A stretch of DNA of 64,000 bases, from contig CBDCYS010000037.1 in the NCBI GenBank assembly GCA_965224215.1, forward strand, positions 124,001 to 188,000, read 5' to 3'. A program made the translations under genes and the position numbers. The notes beneath the pieces were generated by a model, which made no database searches, was not told where the DNA came from, and saw nothing but the letters and a program-made list of their open reading frames with translations. This document shows positions 56,743 to 64,000 of this stretch, one piece after another. The DNA comes from CBDCYS01 sp965224215 (GTDB lineage Bacteria; Acidobacteriota; Terriglobia; Bryobacterales; UBA6623). How positions within the stretch are numbered: position 1 is the stretch's first letter; each line of letters begins with the position of its first letter.

Positions 56743-56755
56743 CCGGACAGTAGTG
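55609..56755 (+). mobile_element. IS4-family insertion sequence, copy 3, 5'-truncated
   Basis: Identical to copy 1 from its internal position 7775 onward and ending in the intact right repeat at 56755. The first 170 or so bases, including the left repeat and transposase start, are missing and replaced by the truncated IS1380-type gene in the opposite orientation. Confidence 0.93.
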
Positions 56756-57335
56756 AGAGGAGATAGTTAAGTTGATCTGAGACGGAGGTGATCCTTGAGT
56801 GGAGTCTCTCGCGCTCTTGCAGCCCTTGCTCTTGCCGTTCTTGCTCGTTGGTCGCTGCTGATGCGTAACGTAGGTCCCTTAGTGCGTTGTTCAGCTTTGC
56901 CCACTCCGGCTGTATCTTGGACTCTAGCTCCTTCCGTTTACCAGTGCCTGGGTAAAAATGGTCTAAGAGTTGGAGGCTGATCATGATCTGTGAACTCCAT
57001 TCTGCTGCAGATTCAATGTACTGCTGCCATGCATAATCTAATTCGCCATCGTCCGCGCCAAGCTCGGACCTTTTGTTGTACACACGTGCCCAGAACAAGC
57101 GGCGCCAGGCCATCGCGGTGAGATTTCGCGAGGACTCTCCTTTCTCGGCGTCAGCAGCGAGGGCAAGCTCGTTTTTCTCCGGACTCCAGATATTCCAAAT
57201 AGTCCCAAGGGACTCGACAATTTTGGCTGTGCCGAAAAGGACAAGCGCGCCGAACATGACACTCGCGACCAAAGGGTGATTCTTTGCCCACCGAACCAGC
57301 CGGTCAAAACGAGTGTTGTTTGATTCTGCTGACAT
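56739..57335 (-). CDS. Membrane-anchored protein, 3' end supplied by an IS
   Basis: 198 residues. One membrane helix near residues 22-42 (PLVASVMFGALVLFGTAKIV), then a helical soluble part (WRRLFWARVYNKR; LNNALRDLRYASAATNEQERQEQGLQERERLHSRI). The last five codons (LLSG-stop) are the IS4 terminal repeat read inward, so the native C-terminus was cut off by the insertion. Function unknown. Confidence 0.7.
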   Translation of the reverse strand: MSAESNNTRFDRLVRWAKNHPLVASVMFGALVLFGTAKIVESLGTIWNIWSPEKNELALAADAEKGESSRNLTAMAWRRLFWARVYNKRSELGADDGELDYAWQQYIESAAEWSSQIMISLQLLDHFYPGTGKRKELESKIQPEWAKLNNALRDLRYASAATNEQERQEQGLQERERLHSRITSVSDQLNYLLSLLSG

Positions 57336-57449
57336 CTTCGCGCTGCCGCCTAACTCTTGTCTAGGCTGACCCGGATCTAACCGGTCTTGGTCGGCCTAAG
57401 ACGAAGCCGCCTTCTCGTTCGCCGCCCTCCTACGGGCAGCCCACAGTTT

Positions 57450-57647
57450 CTACATGCGCTCACTTTGCGCCTGCCGCTTCTCAGCCGACATCCCAGTCCG
57501 CTTGCGCACCTTCTTGGCGGCAACCTTCTTCCCAGAGCCCGGTGGCCGCCCAGGTGGACGACCCCGCCGACGAGGTCCCTGTAACACCGCAATGGCCTGA
57601 TCCAAGCGATCCCGCTCTGCAATCAGCAATTCAAGAACTTCAGTCAC
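57450..57647 (-). CDS. Small protein with AT-hook-like RGRPPG
   Basis: 65 residues. LLIAERDRLDQAIAVLQGPRRRGRPPGRPPGSGKKVAAKK: a short coiled-coil helix followed by RGRPPG repeats and a Lys-rich tail ending in MSAEKRQAQSERM. Proteins with exactly this order are common in Acidobacteriota and Proteobacteria and are thought to bind DNA. Single gene, head-to-head with the VOC gene about 120 bp away. Confidence 0.7.
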   Translation of the reverse strand: MTEVLELLIAERDRLDQAIAVLQGPRRRGRPPGRPPGSGKKVAAKKVRKRTGMSAEKRQAQSERM

Positions 57648-57710
57648 AGCGCCGCAAGCCTACCACCTTCCAACCCCAGATCTCAACAGCCGCACCCTCG
57701 GCCCTTTTCA

Positions 57711-57739
57711 TTGCACCCTACACTCCACCGCCGTACACT
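57711..57739 (+). promoter_or_regulatory. Promoter of first VOC gene
   Basis: TTGCAC (57711-57716), 17-bp spacer, TACACT (57734-57739). The surrounding sequence GGCCCTTTTCATTGC...CGTACACTGTCT recurs before the second VOC gene. Confidence 0.55.
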
Positions 57740-57767
57740 GTCTCTGTGATAGAGGAGCGAAGTAGCC

Positions 57768-58201
57768 ATGTTCAGCGTAGGCCTTTCGGAGATTGTCCTC
57801 CCAGTGAAGGATGTCAAAAGTGCGGCTCGCTTCTACCAGAGGTGGTCGGCCTGATCCCCGACCCGGCCTTCTCTTCTTGGAAAGGGGCTCACGAGGAGTG
57901 GGCTTGGTTCTGGGCGGGCGAGCCGGGCAAGCGCCAACGGGTAGCGTTACTCAAGAGCAGTCTTGCCAACGAGCGATTCGTCATCACAGGGGTCTCCGAT
58001 TTCCCCAACGAGCAGCGCTGGGGCCAGATCCACTTTGCGTTTGAAATCCCGAGAGACCGAATCGACGACGCCGTGCGCCACGTTCGCTCCGCAGGTGTCG
58101 TCGTTGAAGGCCCCGTTCGCCTGGAGTGGATGAAGGCGAATGCGCATTACTTTTACGACCTCGACGGCAATCTTCTCGAATGGTGGTCCCCTGACCCTTG
58201 A
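57768..58201 (+). pseudogene. VOC/glyoxalase-fold protein, frameshifted
   Basis: ATG 57768: MFSVGLSEIVLPVKDVKSAARFYQ, the first beta-alpha unit of a vicinal oxygen chelate fold. At 57838-57842 one base is missing; the continued frame reads EVVGLIPDPAFSSWKGAHEEWAWFWAGEPG...HFAFEIPRDRIDDAVRHVRSAGVVVEGPVRLEW...HYFYDLDGNLLEWWSP, the rest of the fold including the metal-ligand Glu of the last strand (NLLEWW). About 144 codons when repaired. Substrate unknown. Confidence 0.8.
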
Positions 58202-58244
58202 ACCCGATTTCTGAACTAGCCTTCGAGATCCACGGCCCTTTTCA

Positions 58245-58274
58245 TTGCCCTCCCACATCCGACAGGCGTACACT
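58245..58274 (+). promoter_or_regulatory. Promoter of second VOC gene
   Basis: TTGCCC (58245-58250), 18-bp spacer, TACACT (58269-58274), inside the same repeated context as the promoter at 57711. Confidence 0.5.
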
Positions 58275-58309
58275 GTCTGCACCACACTACATCTGCGAAG
58301 GAGGCCGGC

Positions 58310-58771
58310 ATGTACAACCGTATCTCGGATATGCTCACACGCTACGAACGAGGTGAAATCCGTCGTCGTGACTTGATTTCCGGGCTCGCCGCCCTAACCG
58401 TTGTCTCAAGGAGTACGGCAGCTCCTACTTCCTCCACCTTCCAGGGAGTGGAAGTCAACCACGTGGCACTCAACGTGACCGACGTGAGACGCTCTCGGGA
58501 CTTCTATCAACAACATCTGGGGCTGCCTGTGTTGAGCCAAAGTCAGACGAACTGCTTCCTCGGTCTCGGGAAGAACTTTCTGGCGCTCTTTCAGAACCCG
58601 AATTCAGGGATGAGCCACTACTGCATCGGAATTAAAGACTACGAAGTCGCCACAGTGACGGCGGAGCTGGAGCGCCAGGGCTTGGACCCTGCTCGGCGCA
58701 GCAACCGAGTCTACTTCAAAGACCCCGACGGGATCGAAGTGCAGCTGTCGAGCGGAGATCACCAGCCATAG
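58310..58771 (+). CDS. VOC/glyoxalase-fold protein with twin-Arg-like leader
   Basis: 153 residues. The N-terminus has RRRDLISGLAALTVVS, a possible Tat signal. Then VEVNHVALNVTDVRRSRDFYQQHLGLPVL with a metal-ligand His, SHYCIGIKDYE with a second His, and RVYFKDPDGIEVQLSS with a Glu, the typical ligand set of VOC metalloenzymes. GAAGGAGG precedes the ATG. Complete, unlike its upstream paralogue. Substrate unknown. Confidence 0.85.
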   Translation: MYNRISDMLTRYERGEIRRRDLISGLAALTVVSRSTAAPTSSTFQGVEVNHVALNVTDVRRSRDFYQQHLGLPVLSQSQTNCFLGLGKNFLALFQNPNSGMSHYCIGIKDYEVATVTAELERQGLDPARRSNRVYFKDPDGIEVQLSSGDHQP

Positions 58772-58834
58772 CAGCCGTACACTGCTGGCGGACCGAGACC
58801 TGAATTTCAGATCCCGAATGGGAGGTTTCAAGCG

Positions 58835-59032
58835 ATGACGCCGAAAGGATACGCAACCACAAGCGGGATCGTCTTCTTGTTGGTTGCCCTGGCCCATCTT
58901 CTGCGCGTGATTGTCCCATGGGAATTCTGCGTCGGCAGTTGGGATGTCCCGTCCTGGGTGAGCCTGGTCGCCGTGGCGCTGGCAGGCTACTTAAGCTACA
59001 CAGGGTTCCGAATCGCCAGCCGCTCCACATAG
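58835..59032 (+). CDS. Small two-helix membrane protein
   Basis: 65 residues with two membrane helices (SGIVFLLVALAHLLRVIV and WVSLVAVALAGYLSYTGFRIA). A GGGAGG site precedes the ATG. Similar small proteins with ATTSGIVFLLVALAHLLRV are often seen in integron cassettes and near VOC genes. Function unknown. The attC-like site is 200 bp downstream. Confidence 0.75.
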   Translation: MTPKGYATTSGIVFLLVALAHLLRVIVPWEFCVGSWDVPSWVSLVAVALAGYLSYTGFRIASRST

Positions 59033-59435
59033 ACAGCGAGGTCTTGATCCAGCCGCTGGATCAACCCTTGCCGACACGGCAGGATCTAGCCGCGTAAACT
59101 TACGCAAGCGCCTCCTAATCGGAGAACTGAACAATCGGCGACTCGGTTCGAGTAGAGACTGACTTCAGGGCTCTTCGACAACGGCCTGAACAAGGTAGTG
59201 GAAGAACGGCCGTTCTGGCGATACCCTGCGGGCCTAACGCCTTGCCGATCAGCGGCGGCCGAAAGCGGTCCGCTGCATCGACTTGTTAGGCACTCGCAGC
59301 AAAGCAAGGCTCTTCGCGTTGATGCACAGCCTCTACAAGACGGCTCTCGCCGTCGTCGGAGAACAGGTCAACCGCCAGCCACTTGCTCAGACGCCTCGGC
59401 AACATGCATTCGTTTAGAGCTTCAGTCCAGTTTGC
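59033..59435. other. Non-coding stretch containing an attC-like site
   Basis: About 400 bases with no supported gene. It holds the 60-bp palindrome at 59232-59291 and a 9-base inverted repeat ATCCAGCCGCTGGAT (59048-59062). The remainder looks like the spacer of a gene cassette. Confidence 0.45.
59232..59291 (+). other. attC-like recombination site
   Basis: GCCTAAC (59232-59238) and GTTAGGC (59285-59291) are the inverse core and core sites in the expected orientation. Between them CGATCAGCGG pairs with CCGCTGCATCG leaving one unpaired base, and CCG-AAAG-CGG closes the end. Core sites, total size of 60 bp and the extrahelical base are as in integron attC sites. No integrase gene is in the window. 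Confidence 0.6.
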
Positions 59436-59880
59436 TCAACTGGAGCCCATTCCAGCTTTCTCCTTAACGTATTCGGCTACCTGGCGATGGGTGGCGAACC
59501 AGACGTTGCCCTTTGCGTGGATGTAGTCGATGAGCTCGGCGAGCACGACGATACGGGATCGGTGACCGATGTGGTGCGGATGCATGGTGAGAAGGAACAT
59601 CGTGCCCTCTTCGTACGCGACATCGAACTCGTCCTTGTAGACCTGAAGGACCTCGCGCGGCGCGCTGTAGCGGCCTCCCAAGGGATTCATCAGAGGAGCA
59701 TCGTCCAGGATCCACTCCACTGGAAGCTCGACCATACCGGGTGGGCTCGCCGGCAGCATTGATTTCGTAGGGGCGGTCATCGGCCATCAACGAGCTGTCA
59801 TAAACAAAGCCGAGCTCACGGATGATGTCGAGCGTGTTGGGACTGAAATTCCATGACGGGGCCCGATAGCCAACGGGGCG
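59436..59880 (-). pseudogene. Polysaccharide deacetylase, truncated and frameshifted
   Basis: The reading RPVGYRAPSWNFSPNTLDIIRELGFVYDSSLMADDRPYEI is motif 3 onward of a NodB-homology deacetylase (RxPxW). The frame breaks in the C-run at 59739-59741 and continues GMVELPVEWILDDAPLMNP...TMFLLTMHPHHIGHRSRI (motif 5 with its His). The first third, with the TFDD metal motif, is replaced at 59881 by transposase debris. Similar to PuuE-like allantoinase/deacetylases. Confidence 0.75.
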
Positions 59881-59881
59881 C

Positions 59882-60160
59882 CAAGCCGTCGCCGACTACC
59901 AACAACTGCAACTGCTGCTGGATGCAGTTTCCGAGTACGAATGGAAGCGGCTCGCCAGCCGCCGGGAGAAATAAACGTTCTTCGGCGCCTGATTCGTTAC
60001 GCGGAGCAGCTCTACGGCCTGCACGATCGCCTGCTCGCCGCAGTGGGCGACACTCGGGCCAAGCCGCGCATCCCGGCCTCGGTCGTGGTGCAATCGGCTC
60101 TGCTGCTGTTCTGGGCGCGGCTGGGCTCTCTCAACGAGGAGGGAACGGCGGCGTGGATGT
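59882..60160 (+). pseudogene. Transposase debris
   Basis: Two adjacent plus-strand pieces: ADYQQLQLLLDAVSEYEWKRLASRREK-stop (to 59974), and, overlapping it, RRLIRYAEQLYGLHDRLLAAVGDTRAKPRIPASVVVQSALLLFWARLGSLNE, which resembles the N-terminus of ISNCY-like transposases and then loses homology. It truncates the deacetylase gene. Confidence 0.45.
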
Positions 60161-60699
60161 GCCGCGCAGCCGTTTGGTGGTGGTCAGGATCGACATGCTC
60201 TGAGGCATGCCCTTTGAGATGGACGTGTTGCCTAGGGATCTGCTGCGAAGTGGCAAACAGTGCCCAGCACAGCGCCAATCCTAGGAAGGGACGCACCCTT
60301 ATAGTCTAAGCCCTGTCGTTACCCTATGGTTTGGCCCTCGTCTTGTTAGACAATGAAGTATGTTCTCGGCCGTCAACCGAAGCTTGCGGCTAGTCCTAAA
60401 AGGCGTTATAGGAGACCGCCTGTTCGACTCCCTGATCGCCGCTCCCCCGGAAGCTAACGTCAACGCCACCCACGGGCGTACAAATCCGCCCTTGTCGGCA
60501 AGGTAGAGCCAGAGACTACCAGAACGACGCATAAAGCCCCATTCGTAAGCAGTTACGCCAAGGGCGCGCGCCTACCGATCGCTTCGGGCGGTCGATCCAC
60601 TAGAAATTGTTGGCGGTTGGGCACGCAGCAGCTTGCCCTACGAAGATCGCGTTGCAGATCTGTCACTCCTTGCTTTCGTAGCCAACGCTGCAAGGATTC
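60161..60699. other. Long stretch without recognised gene
   Basis: About 540 bases after the transposase debris. No ORF with a plausible motif. A segment at 60410-60460 looks a little like a tRNA T-arm, but no cloverleaf can be formed. Confidence 0.4.
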
Positions 60700-61457
60700 C
60701 TACGGCTCTACGGCTGCGGGACGCACGTCGTAACCCTTGAGTTGTTCGATCACGAAGGCGTGCGCTTTGCCCAGATTCTTGAAGGGGCTGTTGGAGTGCC
60801 TCTCGATATCAAAACTCATGTCTCCGGGTCCCCAGGAGATCCAATCCACGCCCGGTTTGACGATGTTGCGGACGTTGAGCGCCCGCGAAGAGTTTCGATC
60901 TGGAAACCGAGCATCCCCGTGCCATTCCACCATTGAGAGTATTTCAGGCGGTCGGTCGGAGGCTTTTCCGCAAAGCGGTATTGCCCGCCCCAACTGCGGT
61001 TGCCCAGAGGAGGGTAATAGAAGTTGTTGATGGCCTCGTCCGCCGTCTCTACCTCCTCGACGATCGGAACCAGGATCGCCAGGACTCCGAGGTCCAAGAA
61101 CCTGCCCGTCATGTAGGCCCATCGGGGATGCGGGATGCGGAGTTGCACGCCGGCTCCGAGATCTTCGGCTAGCTTGCAGAACTTGACCAGGTCCCTTTCG
61201 TCCGGCAGGGGCCTGTGCTGGCCGTCCAAGCTGAAGAGGTCGACCTTGCCATTCTTCTTGATGATCTCCTCGAGCTCGCCGCGGGTGGACTCGATGGGCG
61301 CACTAACCGATCGGATCGCTTCGCCCTTGTGCATTTTCTCTTTCAGCGATCCGGGTTGCGGCTTGAATTGACCCCAGCTTGGAGCTTGACTGAAGGCCGA
61401 CCGTGCCGCCGCCCCGATTCCCATCGCCGCCATACTGAAAACTCGACGGTTCATCAT
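60700..61457 (-). pseudogene. HpcH/HpaI aldolase-family protein, frameshifted
   Basis: Start 61457 with a signal-like leader (MMNRRVFSMAAMGIGAAARSAFSQA). The barrel contains VDLFSLDGQHRPLP, GVQLRIPHPRWAYMTGRFLDLGVLAILVPIVEEVETADEAI and SWGGQYRF, as in 2-keto-3-deoxy-glucarate/HpcH aldolases. At a G-run (60882-60884 on the plus strand) one base is missing; restoring it gives RGALNVRNIVKPGVDWISWGPGDMSFDI and the true C-terminus at 60700. Family enzymes cleave or form C-C bonds with pyruvate using a divalent metal. The export signal is unusual but recurs in Acidobacteriota/Planctomycetota members. Confidence 0.82.
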
Positions 61458-61870
61458 CTTTCACCTCCACGGGTTTCGCCTCCACGGTGTCCACCGGCGC
61501 GCGCCTCGCACAGGTTGCACTTCCGTGCCGCCGGTTCCACCCTAGCACAGCGTTTGAGCCCTGCGAATGCTTGGCGCACGCCTCCTGCCAAGCAGCGTCA
61601 CGGACCGATGCAGGGGCGTAGCGTGCTACTCCCGCCTGAACCTAAGTCCGCGCTCCCCCTCTCTTACATATCTTGCGAGACAACTGGAAGGGCACAAAAA
61701 CTCCCCCAGCATGAAATTATCTGCAATTTCCACGAAACGACCCCCTCAGTTTCCCACCCAATGCGAGCGAAAATAGGAAAACAAAAAGGCGAACACCGTT
61801 TCGCGGCGACGACACTTCGTTCCGACCTCTCAATTAGCCGGAAGAAAGTGTGCTGCAACCAGCTCGGTGT
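61458..61870. other. Intergenic region with palindromes
   Basis: About 410 bases. An 8-bp inverted repeat TGCTTGGC (61568-61575) / GCCAAGCA (61587-61594) and the sequence GGGGCGTAGCGTGCTACTCCCG (from 61613), similar to 14303-14322. An AT-rich run at 61700-61800 may hold promoters. No gene. Confidence 0.4.
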
Positions 61871-62584
61871 TTAGGAGGACGGAGGCGTTAGACGGAACGG
61901 TTTCAGCCAATACTTGAAAATGCACCAGAGCGCGCGGAACCCGTCTTTCATGCCAATCTTTTTGCCCTCTTCGTAGGTACGCCCATGGTAGGCGATGCCC
62001 ACTTCGTAGATGCGTGCTCCGGAGCGGGCAAGCTTCGCGGTGATCTCGGGTTCAAAGCCGAAGCGGTCCTCTTCCAGCGGGATCGACTGAATCAGCTCCC
62101 GCCGAAAAACCTTGTAGCAAGTCTCCATATCGCTGAGATTGAGGTCGGTCGCCATGTTCGACAACAGAGTCAATAGCTTGTTGCCAAGCGAGTGCCAAAA
62201 GTAGAGCACGCGGTGCTCTTGAGTGGAGAGGAAGCGGGAGCCGAAAACCGCATCGGCTTTGTTCTGTTCAAGCGGGTTGAGCAGTTTGAAATAGTCCTCC
62301 GGGTCGTACTCGAGGTCGGCATCCTGGATGATGACGTATTGACCGCGAGCAGCCGTGAAGCCTGTACGCAGTGCCCTTCCCTTGCCGTAGTTGGTCTCGT
62401 GGTGAAGGACGGTCAGATTGGGATGGTCTTTGGCAATCGTAAGCAAGACATCACGCGTCCCATCCGTCGAACAATCGTCCACAATGATGATCTCTTTGTC
62501 GATCGCAACTCGCTGGACGCGGTCGATAATCTCATGCACCGTGGCGGCCTCATTGTATACCGGAATGACGACGGATAACTTCAT
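61871..62584 (-). CDS. Glycosyltransferase family 2, polyprenyl-phosphate sugar transferase-like
   Basis: 237 residues, intact. GT-A fold: LSVVIPVYNEAATVHEIIDRV, IIIVDDCSTDGT (first Asp pair), GKGRALRTGFTAARGQYVIIQDADLEYDPEDY with the DxD-like metal motif (DAD), and ETCYKVFRRELIQSIPLEEDRFGFEPEI. No membrane helices, so it resembles the soluble dolichol-phosphate mannose synthase type. It likely transfers a sugar from a nucleotide donor to a polyprenyl phosphate for glycan or lipid A modification. Confidence 0.92.
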   Translation of the reverse strand: MKLSVVIPVYNEAATVHEIIDRVQRVAIDKEIIIVDDCSTDGTRDVLLTIAKDHPNLTVLHHETNYGKGRALRTGFTAARGQYVIIQDADLEYDPEDYFKLLNPLEQNKADAVFGSRFLSTQEHRVLYFWHSLGNKLLTLLSNMATDLNLSDMETCYKVFRRELIQSIPLEEDRFGFEPEITAKLARSGARIYEVGIAYHGRTYEEGKKIGMKDGFRALWCIFKYWLKPFRLTPPSS

Positions 62585-62697
62585 CCCAAATCCTTTGCAA
62601 TCGACCGGGCGAGGTGAGAGTTCAGCACGTCAATAGCCGGCCGAAAACCATGCCGCCGCTTGACCCCGGTTCGCCCTGGTGATAAGCTGCATTCGCT

Positions 62698-63404
62698 ATG
62701 CACAATACGGCCCCACCCACGGAACCCAGCCCGCCGAGACAGCCGAAAAGGTTTTCCACCGCAAGGCTGACGGCCGCGTTTTCCGTCTTGTTGCTCTTTG
62801 CTCTTTCGGGAGCTGGCGCCGATATCGAGCCGGGTTCGTCTCGCTGTTCGATGGCCGGAGCTTGACCGGCTGGAAGTTGCTCGGCAAGACAGGAGACGGC
62901 TACCTGGTCCGGGATGGAAAAATTGTTTGCCCCCCGAAAGGCGGCGGCAATCTCTTGACCGAGAAGGAATACGCCGATTTTGTGCTGCGCTTTGAGTTCC
63001 GGCTCGAGAGCGGGTCCAACAATGGCCTTGCGATTCGATCGCCGATGAGTGCGGATAGCCTTGCCTACGAGGGAATCGAGTTGCAGATCATCGACAACAC
63101 GGCCGCGCGTTACAAAGACATCATGCCCTGGCAAAAACACGGCTCACTCTACCACGTCTTCCCGGCCAAGACCGGGCATCTCAAACCGCTTGGCGAATGG
63201 AACCGGCAAGAGGTCACCGTAGAAAAGCGCCGTGTGAAAGTCGTCCTCAATGGCCACGGAATTCTCGATGCAGACCTGGATACGATAACCGACCCAGAGG
63301 TTCTTGAAAAGCACCCCGGCTTGAACCGCAAGTCGGGTCACGTCGGCTTTCTGGGACACGATGAACCGATTGAGTTTCGGTTCATTCGCATCAAGGAGCT
63401 TTAA
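62698..63404 (+). pseudogene. DUF1080 (3-keto-disaccharide hydrolase-like) protein, frameshifted
   Basis: ATG 62698 starts a signal peptide (ARLTAAFSVLLLFALSGAGADIEPG), and a missing G in the run at 62832-62834 shifts the frame; the other frame continues FVSLFDGRSLTGWKLLGKTGDGYLVRDGKIVCPPKGGGNLLTEKEYADFVLRFEFRLESGSNNGLAIRSP to 63404. That is a complete DUF1080 lectin-like domain. Family members act on 3-keto sugars or bind glycans in the periplasm. The ORF starting at 62679 in the other frame has no signal peptide and is an artefact of the shift. Confidence 0.85.
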
Positions 63405-63432
63405 CCGGACACGGCGTTCCGCCGTGTCTCGG

Positions 63433-64000
63433 CTAAAAGATCCAGGTGACCCCAAAGAATGGGGCCAAGTGATGGTAAATCCCGTCGATCGTGGCGCCCG
63501 GCGCGGGTGTGATCACCTTTCGCGGAATGCCGCTAATGTAGTCGCGGAATTCGATCCGGAAAAACATCTTGTCCCCCATCTTGATCTTCACGCCGGCCCC
63601 GAAAGCGCCAGTTGGCAAAGTGTCGGTGCCTTTGGTCAGCAAGGCTAGATCGGTCAAGGGTTGAAAAGGCAGTTCGTCGCCGGTACCCTGATAGATTTTC
63701 ACGCCAAATCCCGCAGCCACATAAGGCCGGACTCTGGCTTCTTTGTTGGTCAAGTAGTACAGCACGTCGTAGTGAACAGCATGTGATTGTGCACCGAACT
63801 TCACCGACTCGCCGCCACCGTCTAGTTCTAAATCGTTCTTAAAGTAGACGTAGCGAAACTCGCCTCCCCAGCGTCCCTGGGCACCCATGCTCTGTCCCAG
63901 GACGAACCCACCGGAGGGACCAAAACCTGGGCCGACCCGTCCCGTATTTGAACTACCCTTGGCGTCGACCTTGACATAGGTAGAGATCAGGCCGACGACA
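63433..64000 (-). CDS. Outer-membrane beta-barrel protein, 5' partial
   Basis: The frame is open to the right edge. Alternating strands ending in aromatic residues: GGEFRYVYFKNDLEL, SHAVHYDVLYYL, VRPYVAAGFGVKIYQG, TGAFGAGVKIKMGDKMFFRIEFRDYIS and HHLAPFFGVTWIF, with terminal Phe. This is the layout of an OmpA/OmpW-like eight-stranded barrel. The N-terminus and signal peptide lie outside the window. Role unknown. Confidence 0.82.
   Translation of the reverse strand, partial: VVGLISTYVKVDAKGSSNTGRVGPGFGPSGGFVLGQSMGAQGRWGGEFRYVYFKNDLELDGGGESVKFGAQSHAVHYDVLYYLTNKEARVRPYVAAGFGVKIYQGTGDELPFQPLTDLALLTKGTDTLPTGAFGAGVKIKMGDKMFFRIEFRDYISGIPRKVITPAPGATIDGIYHHLAPFFGVTWIF

Noticed and set aside
60300..60350. 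Second attC (GTCTAAG ... GTTAGAC)
   Set aside because: Core sites pair imperfectly, only about 45 bp apart, and there is no internal stem.
60340..60470. Possible tRNA (TTCGACT-like T-loop near 60435)
   Set aside because: No matching acceptor stem, D-arm or anticodon arm at the right distances.
1..64000. CRISPR arrays
   Set aside because: No regularly spaced direct repeats and no cas gene seen.

Overview
The window is about 60% GC and looks like a chromosomal piece of a Gram-negative soil- or host-associated bacterium, most likely Acidobacteriota (Solibacter/Bryobacter-like). This is inferred from an Oar-type TonB receptor with a carboxypeptidase-regulatory N-terminus, a DUF1549/DUF1553 - DUF1501 - PPC-domain gene trio, LpxA (an outer membrane), TadE/TadG pilus-locus genes, E1 alpha/beta ketoacid dehydrogenase genes and a GH33 sialidase. 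No rRNA, tRNA or CRISPR array was recognised.

Layout. 1-7.5 kb: SDR oxidoreductase end, broken radical SAM/SPASM gene, PAP2-family membrane phosphatase, TrmH-type methyltransferase (frameshifted), M1 aminopeptidase, lpxA. 7.4-11.8 kb: a block bounded by two 71-bp copies of the lpxA 3' end, holding an M28 peptidase gene split by an IS1380 element, with an IS4 element just upstream. 11.8-21 kb: beta-propeller-like protein, LolA-like exported protein, IS200, DUF5995, DUF433, and a TonB receptor followed by the tail of a second receptor. 21-28 kb: second IS1380 copy, a Tad (Flp-pilus type) cluster whose middle gene is split by an IS1595 element, and an IS630. 28-36.7 kb: DUF1549/DUF1501/PPC trio and the E1 beta/alpha pair. 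36.7-40 kb: an IS1595 element carrying a membrane-protein passenger gene, then an IS4 copy. 40-44 kb: cupin protein, thioredoxin, methyltransferase. 44-52 kb: an accessory region with an IS1 transposase, phage-like small genes, a regulated leader RNA candidate, and a NACHT ATPase fused to an FGE-sulfatase domain. 52-64 kb: sialidase genes, a chimera of two truncated ISs, small cassette-like genes ending in an attC-like site, aldolase, glycosyltransferase, DUF1080 hydrolase and an outer-membrane barrel protein running off the end.

The most interesting signal is at 50.4-50.6 kb. The C-terminus of the NACHT-FGE protein has the codon pattern of a diversity-generating retroelement (DGR) variable region: ten NNC codons at positions that are AAC in known FGE-type templates. 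It is followed by a GAAA-tetraloop hairpin 22 bp after the stop. No reverse transcriptase or template repeat is in the window, and the gene itself is interrupted by an IS1595 copy.

The window is dense in broken genes. Many lesions are single-base changes in short G or C runs, so a good part of the apparent pseudogenes may be assembly or sequencing error. The IS insertions, by contrast, have clean target-site duplications and are real.
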